Source: Geobacter sp. (GTDB lineage Bacteria; Desulfobacterota; Desulfuromonadia; Geobacterales; DSM-12255). Taken from it: DNA of 49,230 nucleotides. The position numbers and the translations under genes were made by a program. Shown here piece by piece: positions 27,277 through 36,134 of this stretch. How positions within the stretch are numbered: position 1 is the first letter of the stretch; each line of letters starts with the position of its first letter. The DNA is taken from assembly GCA_009886125.1 (NCBI GenBank), contig VFJK01000081.1:1-49230 (forward strand), written 5' to 3'. The notes below the pieces were generated by a model. It made no database searches and was not told where the DNA came from. It saw nothing but the letters and a program-made list of their open reading frames with translations.

Positions 27277-28962
27277 TTAAAGTGCGCTGATACGGCTTGC
27301 TGTATCGCTGAAATCAGGCCGTACGGTCATAATCTCGGAATAGAGCTGTCTTGCCAGCTGAATTTCGCCAAGTGCTTCCCGGCAGATCGCAAGCTCATAT
27401 TTCAGCCCCAGAAGCTCATCATCGCTGATTTCCGGAAAATTCAGTGTGTCAGAAAGAATCTCAACAGCCTTTTCTGTCTCTCCAAGCTCCCTGAAACAGA
27501 CAGCTTGCAGAATAAGAGCATCTATTTTCCTGGAATCCGATCTGGATGCGACAATAAATTCACTGATTGCCTCTTCAAAAAGACCCATCTCTTTATATGC
27601 AAGACCCAGACTGTAATGTGATTCAGCATCCTCATTGTCAAGCTCGTTTCTCTTGAATCCGGAAGTGGTATCGAGGGTAAACGGAGGGTCAGCAGAAGAT
27701 GTTTTTATCAGATCAAAGTTGATGTCATCGGCAAAGATCGAGAGCTCTCCGGCAAGATCGAACGGTTCGTCAACCAGATTGGTATTCGCTTGAGACGGCA
27801 TATCAGTCTGTACTATGCTGGGCTCTGTATCGAGCTCTTCGTCATCCAGTTCAAGCTCAAGCTCGATGTCGTCGAGTTCAAGTTCATCAAGTTCGATCAG
27901 CTGTTCTGGCTCTTCATACTCTTCAAGGTCATGAACAAAATCATCTTCAGATAATTGCTCAGTTTCATGCAGATCAAGATCTATATCCTCTTCCCATTCA
28001 GGCTCATCTTCTGATTCAGATATCTCTTCTATATCCTCTATCTCTTCCAGTTCCTCGATGAGAGAAATATCCTCGACAGGTTCTTCTCCATCAGTTGAGA
28101 TCGGAACTGATGGGGCGGCAGGCATTTTTAAGGCAGGTGATATCGAGTATGGTTCTTCTACATCAGTTGAAATCGGAACTGATAGGGGTTCAGGTAATTC
28201 CTCAACAAGATCAGCAAGTTGCTTGCATTTTTCTGAAGGAGCCTGAAGCAGTTCTGAAGGGATCTGCTCCGGTTCTGATTCAGGTTCAGATGAAACCGGA
28301 GCGTCCAGAGAAAAATCCTCTTCCTTCTCATCACCTTCTATCAGAGTGAAAAGCTCATGTGCCTTCTCTTTGAAGAGTTGATGAATTTTTTCGGAGACAT
28401 GCATGAACCCGTTTTCATCATTTCTACTCTTCAAATCAGTCGCAAGTGCAACAAACTCGCTGAAGGCGTTACTCTCTTTTCCAATAGCGAAATATTTCTC
28501 CGCAATTCTGAGTCGTACTGCAGAGTTGCCTGGATCAAGCGCGAGCATGCTTTCAAGGACTTTCAGCGCCTTGAAGTTATCGCCATTATTCTCATAAATG
28601 TGAATTGCTGAAGCATATTCAGAGGTAGCATTGCCGATCAACCCCTGTTTTTCATTCAAAGAACCAAGCGTGAGGGATATTTCAGGATTTGTCGGTTCAA
28701 GTTTCTGAATCTGTTTATAAACTGCAATCGCTTTTAGGTAATGGACTGAATCGACATACTGCTTGGCAAGGGAGGTATATTCATTAATCGCTTCATCTTT
28801 GAGGTTCGCTTTTGTAAGTATTTCAGCAAGCTTCTGCCGATGCCTCATGTCTGAGGGGTCAAGCTGGATTATCTGCCTGTACTCGGCGATAGCTTTGACA
28901 AATTGCCCTTTCAGAAGGTTTTTCTGTGCGCTATCGAGAAGTTTTGTCTTTGTAGAACTCAA
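27277..28962 (-). CDS. Large TPR protein with long acidic linker
   Basis: This 561-residue protein has N-terminal TPRs (about 10-215), a Glu/Asp/Leu-rich low-complexity linker (about 230-430) and two or three further TPRs at the C-terminus ('ESHYSLGLAYKEMGLFEEAI'). The linker contains two copies of 'SVPISTD(V/G)EEP' 24 codons apart. The start is TTG with GGTGA upstream; no ATG lies nearby in frame. There is no signal peptide or membrane segment. This layout occurs in Geobacter-type scaffold proteins of unknown partner. Confidence 0.8.
   Translation of the reverse strand: MSSTKTKLLDSAQKNLLKGQFVKAIAEYRQIIQLDPSDMRHRQKLAEILTKANLKDEAINEYTSLAKQYVDSVHYLKAIAVYKQIQKLEPTNPEISLTLGSLNEKQGLIGNATSEYASAIHIYENNGDNFKALKVLESMLALDPGNSAVRLRIAEKYFAIGKESNAFSEFVALATDLKSRNDENGFMHVSEKIHQLFKEKAHELFTLIEGDEKEEDFSLDAPVSSEPESEPEQIPSELLQAPSEKCKQLADLVEELPEPLSVPISTDVEEPYSISPALKMPAAPSVPISTDGEEPVEDISLIEELEEIEDIEEISESEDEPEWEEDIDLDLHETEQLSEDDFVHDLEEYEEPEQLIELDELELDDIELELELDDEELDTEPSIVQTDMPSQANTNLVDEPFDLAGELSIFADDINFDLIKTSSADPPFTLDTTSGFKRNELDNEDAESHYSLGLAYKEMGLFEEAISEFIVASRSDSRKIDALILQAVCFRELGETEKAVEILSDTLNFPEISDDELLGLKYELAICREALGEIQLARQLYSEIMTVRPDFSDTASRISAL
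28079..28188 (-). repeat. Direct duplication inside the large TPR protein gene
   Basis: Two nearly identical units of about 37 bp (28079-28115 and 28151-28188) lie 72 bp, or exactly 24 codons, apart in frame. Both encode the 'PISTD...EEP' motif in the acidic linker. Only two or three bases differ, so the duplication is recent. Confidence 0.6.
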
Positions 28963-28997
28963 TATATCACCGTACTAGTTAATTGAAGGAGCTTTAC

Positions 28998-29026
28998 AGC
29001 CTAATAAAACTATCACCCATGGTCAA
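28998..29026 (-). promoter_or_regulatory. Sigma-70 promoter of the TPR gene pair
   Basis: On the minus strand TTGACC (29021-29026) and TAGGCT (28998-29003) are 17 bp apart, about 35 bp upstream of the TTG start. Confidence 0.45.
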
Positions 29027-29092
29027 GGGTATTTCTGATAAGCATGGCATAATTCAGCCACGAATAGATGTTTACAAGGTACGATCAAGATC

Positions 29093-29638
29093 TTAACAGG
29101 TTACTGAAGGATACTGATCTCTATATACATCTGCCAGCTCCACGTAGGAGGCAGCTATAGCAGCATTTCTTATCCTCTCACTTTCGCTGAGAGCTCGCGT
29201 GTACCTGGCAGGAGAGCCTAGCCAAAGAGTCCCTGGGGGGATGACTGTGCCTTCCGTGACCAGAGACCCAGCAGCGACCATTGCGCCTGAGCCTATGACA
29301 ACCTTATCCATAATGACGGAGTTCATACCGATAAAGACCCCGTTTTCAAGCCTGCATCCGTGAATAGTGCAATTGTGACCGACGGTAACATCATCGCCTA
29401 TATAAAGAGGTGCTCCGGGGTCGGACTCATTCTTTCTGCCTGACACATGCAGAGTGGATTGATCCTGAATATTGGTGTGGCAGCCGACCTCTATACTGTT
29501 AACATCTCCCCTGATAACAACATTAAACCAGATCCCGGAATGAGCACCGACCTGGACATCTCCTATAATTACCGCTGTTTCAGAGATATAAGCAGTCCGG
29601 TCTATAGTCGGGAATATTTCCTTGAACGGTCTTATCAC
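29093..29638 (-). CDS. Gamma-type carbonic anhydrase family protein
   Basis: This 181-residue left-handed beta-helix protein is built of hexapeptide repeats. The three metal-binding His of the YrdA/CamH branch are at about residues 64, 88 and 93 ('STLHVS', 'VTVGHNCTIHGC'). The start is GTG with GGAGTGA upstream. Activity as a carbonic anhydrase is common but not universal in this branch. It lies 12 bp downstream of yedF. Confidence 0.88.
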   Translation of the reverse strand: MIRPFKEIFPTIDRTAYISETAVIIGDVQVGAHSGIWFNVVIRGDVNSIEVGCHTNIQDQSTLHVSGRKNESDPGAPLYIGDDVTVGHNCTIHGCRLENGVFIGMNSVIMDKVVIGSGAMVAAGSLVTEGTVIPPGTLWLGSPARYTRALSESERIRNAAIAASYVELADVYRDQYPSVTC

Positions 29639-29650
29639 AACTTCACTCCG

Positions 29651-30232
29651 TTAGATCCTTACCGCATTCCCGACACTCATCACTGTTTCAGCAATGGTAT
29701 ACATATTCGTGACAGCGCCTACAGCAAGCTTCTCTCGCAGACCATAATAATCAAGACATATACCACAGGAAAGAATTTCAATACCGGCATCTTGCAGCTT
29801 AAGTAATGGTTCAATCAATTCCGAACCTTCAGTAGTAAGCAGAACGCCGCTGTTCAGGAAAAATATTTTTTCAGGTTGGACCGGCAGTTCAATGAGAGTG
29901 ACGACAAAATTCTTCAGGAGAAGCTTCCCGAGTTCGTCAGGACCTGTACCGAAGTGGTCGGAGGCAATCAGGATCGATGAAGTCGATAAGCAGACAAATG
30001 AATCTGATTGCTCATTTAACAATGAAGGGGAAATGATGATTTCTGCATAACCATCTTTCTCCAGATCTTCAACAGACAACCCCCTGGATTTAGCAAAACG
30101 GATAATGTTTTCCCTAGGGGCTCCCAAATCTGCAGTTACTCTTAAAGTGGCTCCGGGAGCGCTTTCCAGGGTTTGTTTCGTTTTGATTACAGGAGCAGGG
30201 CATGATAGATTACGGCAATCCAGTTCGAACAA
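29651..30232 (-). CDS. yedF: YedF: TusA-like plus DsrE-like selenium-metabolism protein
   Basis: This 193-residue two-domain protein has an N-terminal TusA/SirA domain (about 1-75) with the active-site motif 'LDCRNLSCPAPVIKTK'. The C-terminal DsrE-like domain includes 'LLKNFVVTLIELPVQPEKIF' and 'EILSCGICLDYYGL'. This fusion marks the YedF family linked to selenium use. The start is TTG with AAGGAG 8 bp upstream. No selD or selA is in the window. Role as a selenium or sulfur carrier is inferred from family context. Confidence 0.88.
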   Translation of the reverse strand: MFELDCRNLSCPAPVIKTKQTLESAPGATLRVTADLGAPRENIIRFAKSRGLSVEDLEKDGYAEIIISPSLLNEQSDSFVCLSTSSILIASDHFGTGPDELGKLLLKNFVVTLIELPVQPEKIFFLNSGVLLTTEGSELIEPLLKLQDAGIEILSCGICLDYYGLREKLAVGAVTNMYTIAETVMSVGNAVRI

Positions 30233-30310
30233 AAGAATTACTCCTTCAGTGAGTACTTTTAAAACAGTAATATATCATGAAGCATAAGCAGACAATAGAA
30301 GATAATGAAT

Positions 30311-30333
30311 AAAAAGCCCTGAGAAATCAGGGC
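30311..30333 (-). terminator. Intrinsic terminator of ssrA
   Basis: On the minus strand GCCCTGA-TTTC-TCAGGGC is followed by TTTTT, 8 bp past the CCA end of the tmRNA. Confidence 0.88.
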
Positions 30334-30340
30334 CTTAAAT

Positions 30341-30697
30341 TGGTGGAGGTGGCGGGAATCGAACCCGCGTCCGAAAGTCATACGCATAAGGGGTCTACAT
30401 GCTTGTTTCAGTATTTGGATTTAGCAGTTTATGTCTCCACTGAACAGGATACTCAAACCACGATCCTTCTTTGATTTCGCTCTCCCGCCAAAGGCACTCA
30501 GGAAAACTATCTCGAGTAAATGACGTCCGTTCCTAACCCCCGAGAAGAGCGCGGACGGACGGTAACAGGGTATTAAGCTGCTACAGCGTAGTCATAATTG
30601 TCGGCATTTAAAGCCGTGCGGGTTTTTTAACGGGGCCAACCCACATCCCCGGCATGCAACCTTTGCTTCCTACCCCCGTCGAAACCTTTACACCCCC
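30341..30697 (-). ncRNA. ssrA: Transfer-messenger RNA (tmRNA)
   Basis: The 357-nt transcript starts GGGGGTGTAAAGGTTTCGAC and ends TTCGATTCCCGCCACCTCCACCA. Its 5' GGGGGTG and 3' CACCTCC form the 7-bp acceptor stem, and CCA is encoded. The tag frame lies at 30573-30605 and reads ADNYDYAVAA then TAA, giving the usual hydrophobic AVAA proteolysis signal after the first charged alanine. tmRNA rescues stalled ribosomes together with SmpB, encoded 75 bp upstream on the same strand. Confidence 0.97.
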
Positions 30698-30711
30698 ATG
30701 AAATACTAATT

Positions 30712-30776
30712 ATGAATTATGAATGCTGAATTATGAGTTGAAGGCTTTAATTCATAACTCATACTTCATAATTCAT
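30712..30776. repeat. Large imperfect inverted repeat between smpB and ssrA
   Basis: Outer arms ATGAATTATGAA (30712-30723) and TTCATAATTCAT (30765-30776) pair perfectly. Inner arms built of the same ATTATGA/ATTCATAA units pair imperfectly. The right arm overlaps the smpB stop codon, and the left arm lies 15 bp from the tmRNA 5' end, within its promoter region. Confidence 0.75.
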
Positions 30777-31237
30777 CCTTCTTTTCTGCTACTTCCCTTA
30801 AGTGCCTGTGCGATTTCACGTTTATGATCTTTCTGCTTCAGGTCCTCGCGTTTGTCATACAGTTTCTTTCCCTTTGCAAGTCCAAGCTCTGCCTTTACCA
30901 TACCGCTCTTGAAGTACAGCCGCAATGGAATCAGTGTGTAACCCTGCTCCCTGATCTTGCTGAAAAGCTTTACTATCTCTTTTTTGTGGAGAAGGAGTTT
31001 TCTGGCTCTATCAGTATCGTGGTTCGCTCTATTGCCGAATTCATATGGAGAGATATGCAGATTATTGAGAAAGGCTTCTCCCGATCTGACCTGAGCAAAA
31101 GCGTCGTTCAGATTCGCATTCCCGAGTCTGAGAGCCTTGACTTCAGTACCTGAAAGAACAATCCCTGCTTCAAACTTCTCTTCTATAAAATAATCGTGAT
31201 ATGCCTTCTTATTATTGCAGATCAGCTTTTCGCCCAT
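30773..31237 (-). CDS. smpB: SsrA-binding protein SmpB
   Basis: This 154-residue OB-fold protein binds the tRNA-like part of tmRNA and mimics the anticodon stem. Conserved parts are '[20 protein letters not shown]', '[20 protein letters not shown]' and a basic C-terminal tail '[19 protein letters not shown]' that enters the mRNA channel. The ATG at 31237 (start 'MGEKLICNN') is chosen by family comparison; a TTG 15 bp upstream is the alternative. Neither has a strong ribosome-binding site. Confidence 0.95.
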   Translation of the reverse strand: MGEKLICNNKKAYHDYFIEEKFEAGIVLSGTEVKALRLGNANLNDAFAQVRSGEAFLNNLHISPYEFGNRANHDTDRARKLLLHKKEIVKLFSKIREQGYTLIPLRLYFKSGMVKAELGLAKGKKLYDKREDLKQKDHKREIAQALKGSSRKEG

Positions 31238-31287
31238 ATCTGATTTTAGCAAATCCGGACTGATTATGACACAGAAATATGAGAGGT

Positions 31288-32535
31288 TCAGGCGACCCGG
31301 ACAGCGTTCACTCCGCCTACCCAGACGCCTTTGACACGGCTGTTATACAGTATCTGCTCAGAAAGGTCACCGGTGAGAACTCTTTGGAGGGGCTCTACCA
31401 AAAGGAAGTCGGCACGTTTCCCAGGTTCGAGGCTTCCTGCTTCCGCTCCCCGACCGATGGCTCGTGCTCCCTGAAGAGTACCGATAATCAGAACATCTTC
31501 AGGCGTAAAATGCTTTGGGTAAAGCTCAAGCAGAAAGCGCATTTCGTCCCATAAAGAGAGAGAGTCATTACTGGCAAGCGAATCAGTGCCGAGCGCCAGG
31601 GGGATATCGAGGGTTTTGAACAGGGGGACAGGTGCTATGCCGACATCAAGCCGCTGATTACTGCGTGGGCAGAGAACCACAGAAGCGCCGCTCTGTTTGA
31701 TCCTCCGCGCATCAGCACTGCTTATGTGGACCGAGTGCACTGCCATGAAATCCGGGCCTAATCCGCCAGCAGCATCTATCCAGCCAACAGGGGTGATGCG
31801 CTGCGGCGGAGGAAGATACGATTCCCAGCCTGCAAAAGGATAGAGTTCAGATGCGATTTTACCGGTTGTGTCATGAATAAATGCTGTCTCTTCCCTTGAT
31901 TCAGCCAGATGCATGGTTATCGGTAGTCCAGACGTGCGGGCCGCTTCTATGATAGAACTGAAATACGCTGCTGATACGGTAAAAGGTGTGTGCGGAGCAA
32001 CTCCGGAAAGGAATCCGGCAGGGATATCGCGGAGATGGTGCTGGATCTCCGCTGCCGGGATCACATATGGAGGAGCTTTACCGATCATCTCAAGATAGAT
32101 GCGACCGGAAAGAGAAGTATCCTGGTAGGCGGAAAGCAGGCGGAGATCACTGAGTATATCCCCCACCATCGTGGTTCCGGCCTGAAGAGATATGTCAAAA
32201 CCTTCGCGCAGGGATGCAGTCAACTCTTGAGGTCGCAGAGATCGCTTGATCTTGATTACCTGGATTATCCAGTCTACATACGTTCGCGGCGTATACTCCA
32301 GATCCTTGCGTTTCAGCCAGGCAGGAAAATGGGTAAGTTCAAGATGCGTATGGGCGTTCACCAGACCGGGAAGAAGCGCATGGTCTGGATATTCCCTGAT
32401 CGGCGCAGTTATGCTCTTGCGGAGTTCGGCCAGGGTCCCCACGGCTTTTATAACTCCATCTTCAAAAGCTATGGCACCACCCTGCAGCGGCGCTGAAGTA
32501 ATCGGCAGCAGATGCGAAGCAGCGATTATCTGCAT
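31288..32535 (-). CDS. Amidohydrolase-superfamily deaminase (SAH/MTA deaminase or aminodeoxyfutalosine deaminase type)
   Basis: This 415-residue metal-dependent hydrolase shows the superfamily ligands in order: '[11 protein letters not shown]' (HxH), 'MHLAESREE' (His), 'AVHSVHIS' (His) and '[19 protein letters not shown]' (Asp). Members of this branch deaminate S-adenosylhomocysteine, methylthioadenosine or aminodeoxyfutalosine; the last is a menaquinone precursor in the futalosine route. The sequence alone does not settle the substrate. AGGAG precedes the ATG. It follows panP by 20 bp, so it may be the last gene of the pan operon. Confidence 0.82.
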   Translation of the reverse strand: MQIIAASHLLPITSAPLQGGAIAFEDGVIKAVGTLAELRKSITAPIREYPDHALLPGLVNAHTHLELTHFPAWLKRKDLEYTPRTYVDWIIQVIKIKRSLRPQELTASLREGFDISLQAGTTMVGDILSDLRLLSAYQDTSLSGRIYLEMIGKAPPYVIPAAEIQHHLRDIPAGFLSGVAPHTPFTVSAAYFSSIIEAARTSGLPITMHLAESREETAFIHDTTGKIASELYPFAGWESYLPPPQRITPVGWIDAAGGLGPDFMAVHSVHISSADARRIKQSGASVVLCPRSNQRLDVGIAPVPLFKTLDIPLALGTDSLASNDSLSLWDEMRFLLELYPKHFTPEDVLIIGTLQGARAIGRGAEAGSLEPGKRADFLLVEPLQRVLTGDLSEQILYNSRVKGVWVGGVNAVRVA

Positions 32536-32555
32536 TGTGTAACTCCTGACGAACG

Positions 32556-34199
32556 TTACTGATTACCCGAACAGAGTCCCGCAACCTGCAGCAGCAAAGA
32601 CTGAATCTCAGGCTGTTGGACAATCTCGCACTGCTCAGTCAGAATTGTCGCCAGAATCCCATCAGTTGTCAACGGGTTGGCTAAAACGACACGCAGGACA
32701 GTGAGTTCATCGTCATAGCGAGCCATGCGCAGCCGTGTCCGGGAGACAAAGGTTTTCCCTGCTTCACGCTGATATTTCTGCAGCAGCTGACTGACCTGGT
32801 CGAGGAGAGCGTTGATGTCGGTACGCTGCGCATGCGTAGCTTCATCCAGGGCCTGCTGTACAGCTAGTGGACAATAGCGGTACGTGAGGATATTCAGCTC
32901 CGGTTCACTGGTCAGTTCAAAATCGGCATGGTGTCGGATCATGTCGGCAAAAGTATGCGCCCGTTCGATCCCCATATCGATGAGCAGCTCATACCCTTTG
33001 CGACCGATAATCGAAAAGCCGGCATGGACCAGCATGGACATCCCCGGTCGCGACCCTTCAAGGGTATGGCTGCCCAGGTCCTTGGAACCGTGACGTAATA
33101 TGTAGTTAGCGTGATGTTCAATGGCCGACAGGGCGGCAGGATCTTTGAAGACGACCATCCCCGCCCCCATTGGCACGTAAAGCTGCTTGTGTGCATCAAT
33201 GCTAACCGAGTCGGCCCGATCGATTCCTGCGAGCAGGGAGCGGTAACGGTCGGAAAACAGGGTTGGCCCACCCCAGGCAGCATCGACATGAAAATGGCAG
33301 CCGAGTTCCAGGGCAAAATCGGCCAGTGCCTCCAGCGGGTCGACGTTGCCGGTTTCTGTCGTCCCGGCGATACCGACCAGCGCCAGCGGAAGGATGTTCC
33401 GGTCCTGTAGGCGCTGACACTCTTCTTTCAGAAACTTCAAATCAATACGGTTATTCCCGTCGGTCTTCACCTTGAGCAGATTGTCCCGCCCGAGCCCGAG
33501 GAGGTCAGCAGCTTTGCCGAAAGAGTAGTGTCCGCGCTCAGAGACGAGGACGGCAATCCCGTCAACACCGCGATGTTTCAGAGCGCTGCCCAGCCCTTCC
33601 TGAGCAATGCCGCGAAATGTCCCCTGCGGAGCAAAGAGACGGTTGCGTGCCACCCAGAGCGCCGTGACATTGGCAATTGTGCCGCCGGAACAGAAGGCCC
33701 CCAGGGCATGCTGACTGTTGTGAATCCATTGTGGATAAAAGTCGTCTGAGCAACGATAGACCAGGTGATGGAGCATGGCGAGGACCTGCCGCTCCATCGG
33801 CGTAAAGGCCTTGGAGGTCTCCACCTTGACCAGATTCTGATTGAGGGCGGTCATGAGACGAGCCAGAGGGAGCATGAAGTAAGGGAGCGCCGAGGTCATG
33901 TGACCGACAAAGCCAGGGGCGGCGGTATGGACCGACTGGGCAACCAGGTTATCTTTGACGAATTCGGTATACTCGGAGACGTAGGTCGGTTCTTCAGGAA
34001 TGGTGAAGGAGGAGAAATTCGCTTCGATCTCTTCGAGGTTGCGCTCAATAGCAACAATATGTGTCTGCAAAAAACCGGCGACATCGCCGGCAATCGCCTG
34101 ATCGATAGCCCCAAGGGTTGAATCAGGCGCTTCCGGCACGGTGAAGATCCGGTAAAGGGTTTCCAGGTTGGCGCGGGCTACGTCGCGATTTTTCAGCAT
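32556..34199 (-). CDS. panP: PLP-dependent aspartate 1-decarboxylase (PanP type)
   Basis: This 547-residue group II PLP decarboxylase has 'HFHVDAAWGGP' (Asp306 for the pyridine nitrogen) and 'SVSIDAHKQLYVPMGAGM' with the PLP lysine at about 338. The N-terminal 'VHTAAPGFVGHMTSALPYF' is typical of the Vibrio/Shewanella PanP family rather than of glutamate decarboxylases. It makes beta-alanine from aspartate. Its ATG overlaps the panC stop (TAATG), and panB lies upstream, so it fills the PanD step. The gene looks GC-richer than its flanks, which hints at transfer. Confidence 0.88.
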   Translation of the reverse strand: MLKNRDVARANLETLYRIFTVPEAPDSTLGAIDQAIAGDVAGFLQTHIVAIERNLEEIEANFSSFTIPEEPTYVSEYTEFVKDNLVAQSVHTAAPGFVGHMTSALPYFMLPLARLMTALNQNLVKVETSKAFTPMERQVLAMLHHLVYRCSDDFYPQWIHNSQHALGAFCSGGTIANVTALWVARNRLFAPQGTFRGIAQEGLGSALKHRGVDGIAVLVSERGHYSFGKAADLLGLGRDNLLKVKTDGNNRIDLKFLKEECQRLQDRNILPLALVGIAGTTETGNVDPLEALADFALELGCHFHVDAAWGGPTLFSDRYRSLLAGIDRADSVSIDAHKQLYVPMGAGMVVFKDPAALSAIEHHANYILRHGSKDLGSHTLEGSRPGMSMLVHAGFSIIGRKGYELLIDMGIERAHTFADMIRHHADFELTSEPELNILTYRYCPLAVQQALDEATHAQRTDINALLDQVSQLLQKYQREAGKTFVSRTRLRMARYDDELTVLRVVLANPLTTDGILATILTEQCEIVQQPEIQSLLLQVAGLCSGNQ

Positions 34200-35050
34200 T
34201 ATCGATCTTCCCCGAGTATGCAGTTGTCAATGAGCCTTGTCGTTCCTATTTTTATTGCCATGGCCAGCAGTGTCTGGTCGTCAGCCTGCTGCTGAAGTTC
34301 GAGAGTGGCCCCGTTGCGAAATTCGAGATAATCGATCTCTGCCCCTTTGACAGCAGCGATCTGCTCCCGGGCGTTCCTGTCAAGAACGAGAACATCCCGC
34401 TCTCCGCCACGGTAAGATTCCAGAACTGATTGGATGGCCCGGCTGAGACATAGTGCTTTGATGCGGTTCTCAGGGGAGAGGTAGGCATTACGGGAACTCA
34501 TGGCCAGTCCGTCGATCTCACGCACGATAGGCATGTCGGCGATTTCGACCGGTAGATTAAGATCAGCGGTCATGCGGCGGATAACGGCCAGCTGCTGATA
34601 GTCCTTTATGCCGAACAAGGCAAGGGTCGGCTGGACGATGGAGAAAAGTTTGCAGACCACGGTGGTGACACCGCGGAAATGACCGGGACGGCTGGCCCCG
34701 CACAGGGGGAGGGAGAGTCTCTCCACATCGACCCAGGTCTGAAACTCCGGAGGATACATGTCAACAGGCTGTGGGGCAAAGATCAGATCCACCCCTGCTT
34801 CCCGGGCTATTTTCATATCCCGCTCCATATCCCTTGGGTACTTATCAAGATCCTCATTGGCACCGAACTGGGCCGGGTTGACAAAGATGCTGGTCACCAA
34901 CAGATCAGACCGCCTGCGACCCTCATGCATGAGTGATGCATGGCCGGCATGCAGGTATCCCATGGTCGGCACCAGAGCAATGCGTTTTCCCTCCCCTTTT
35001 GCCTTCAGGGCGATGCGCTGCATTTCAGCTACGGATTCAATGACGTTCAT
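34199..35050 (-). CDS. panC: Pantothenate synthetase
   Basis: This 283-residue ATP-dependent ligase joins pantoate and beta-alanine. Conserved motifs are '[15 protein letters not shown]' (HIGH-like), '[20 protein letters not shown]' and '[20 protein letters not shown]'. The ATG at 35050 is chosen because the preceding in-frame codons encode a non-homologous stretch overlapping panB. It lies 31 bp downstream of panB and overlaps panP by one base. Confidence 0.96.
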   Translation of the reverse strand: MNVIESVAEMQRIALKAKGEGKRIALVPTMGYLHAGHASLMHEGRRRSDLLVTSIFVNPAQFGANEDLDKYPRDMERDMKIAREAGVDLIFAPQPVDMYPPEFQTWVDVERLSLPLCGASRPGHFRGVTTVVCKLFSIVQPTLALFGIKDYQQLAVIRRMTADLNLPVEIADMPIVREIDGLAMSSRNAYLSPENRIKALCLSRAIQSVLESYRGGERDVLVLDRNAREQIAAVKGAEIDYLEFRNGATLELQQQADDQTLLAMAIKIGTTRLIDNCILGEDR

Positions 35051-35081
35051 ATCTGTCTCAGCTAATGCTTCAGGAGATTTT

Positions 35082-35885
35082 TTAGTTGAAACTGTGCTCT
35101 TCAGTCGGAAAGTTCCCTTGCCGCACATCAAGTATGTAAGCGTTTACCGCATCGGCAACAATCTCCCGGACATCGGCGTAGCGCTTTACAAATTTCGGGG
35201 AGTACTTCTCGCAGAGACCGAGAATATCATGGATTACCAGAACCTGACCGTCACAGTGTGATCCGGCACCGATACCGATTGTTGGGATATTGAGAGAATC
35301 AGTGATGCGTTGAGCCAGCGACTGCGGTATCCCTTCAAGTACAACTGCAAAAGCTCCTGCATCCTCAACCGCGCGGGCATCCTCCATCAGACTCTCGGCC
35401 TGTTCTATCTTTTTACCCTGAACCTTGTATCCGCCCATCCGGTGGATCGATTGCGGAGTGAGTCCGATGTGAGCAACAACAGGGATATCGATTGCCACAA
35501 GAGCCTTTATGACCGGAGCCATATTGACTCCACCCTCGATTTTCACTGCTGCCGCCCCGCCCTCCTTGATGAATCTGCCGGCATTCAGGCGGGCATCTCT
35601 TATATCGGTCTGATAGGACATGAATGGCATATCAGAAACCACAAGAGCCTTGGGGTTTGATCTCATGACAGCTTTTGTATGATACAGCATTTCATCCATG
35701 GTTACCGGAAGAGTATTATCATAACCTGAAAAAACGACTCCGACAGAATCTCCGATCAGGATCATGTCAATGCCGCAGGAGTCCATGATTCTTGCGGTCG
35801 GGTAGTCATAGCAGGTAAGCATGGCGATTTTTTCGCCGTCAGCCTTCATCTTTTGTATATCAAGGATTGTTTTTTTTCTGCTCAT
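35082..35885 (-). CDS. panB: 3-methyl-2-oxobutanoate hydroxymethyltransferase
   Basis: This 267-residue TIM-barrel enzyme makes ketopantoate from alpha-ketoisovalerate and methylene-tetrahydrofolate. Signature segments are '[19 protein letters not shown]', '[20 protein letters not shown]' and '[19 protein letters not shown]'. The ATG at 35885 has GGAGATG upstream; the longer reading that begins at 35939 lacks support. It heads the pan gene run. Confidence 0.96.
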   Translation of the reverse strand: MSRKKTILDIQKMKADGEKIAMLTCYDYPTARIMDSCGIDMILIGDSVGVVFSGYDNTLPVTMDEMLYHTKAVMRSNPKALVVSDMPFMSYQTDIRDARLNAGRFIKEGGAAAVKIEGGVNMAPVIKALVAIDIPVVAHIGLTPQSIHRMGGYKVQGKKIEQAESLMEDARAVEDAGAFAVVLEGIPQSLAQRITDSLNIPTIGIGAGSHCDGQVLVIHDILGLCEKYSPKFVKRYADVREIVADAVNAYILDVRQGNFPTEEHSFN

Positions 35886-36025
35886 GCCATCTCCAAACTT
35901 AAAAACGCCTTCCGGAGGTCGAAAGACGTATATGAGCAACAGCAGGAATCTGCGTTCTTATCAGCTGTGGCTATTGCCTTCCGTCCCGGTTCAGAATATG
36001 AATCCAGGCAGTATGTAATGAATGC

Positions 36026-36061
36026 AACAAAAAAGGCGGTTACTGTGATGGTAACACGCCT
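36026..36061 (-). terminator. Intrinsic terminator downstream of the chemoreceptor gene
   Basis: On the minus strand AGGCGTGTTAC-catcaca-GTAACCGCCT, with one bulged base, is followed by a T-run. It lies about 75 bp past the chemoreceptor stop and upstream of panB, so panB has its own promoter after it. Confidence 0.75.
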
Positions 36062-36134
36062 GAAAATGATAAATATCATGAGGGTGCGTAGATTGTCCAG
36101 AATATTGATTAAACGGGCAATAACGTACCGTACT

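Noticed and set aside
33111-33475. Open frames on the plus strand opposite panP
   Set aside because: They are mirror frames of a GC-rich coding gene, with no ribosome-binding site or recognisable motif.
35882-36079. A 65-codon minus-strand frame whose stop overlaps the panB start as ATGA, with a hydrophobic stretch
   Set aside because: It has no ribosome-binding site, and an intrinsic terminator of the upstream gene lies inside it, so it would not be transcribed as a gene.
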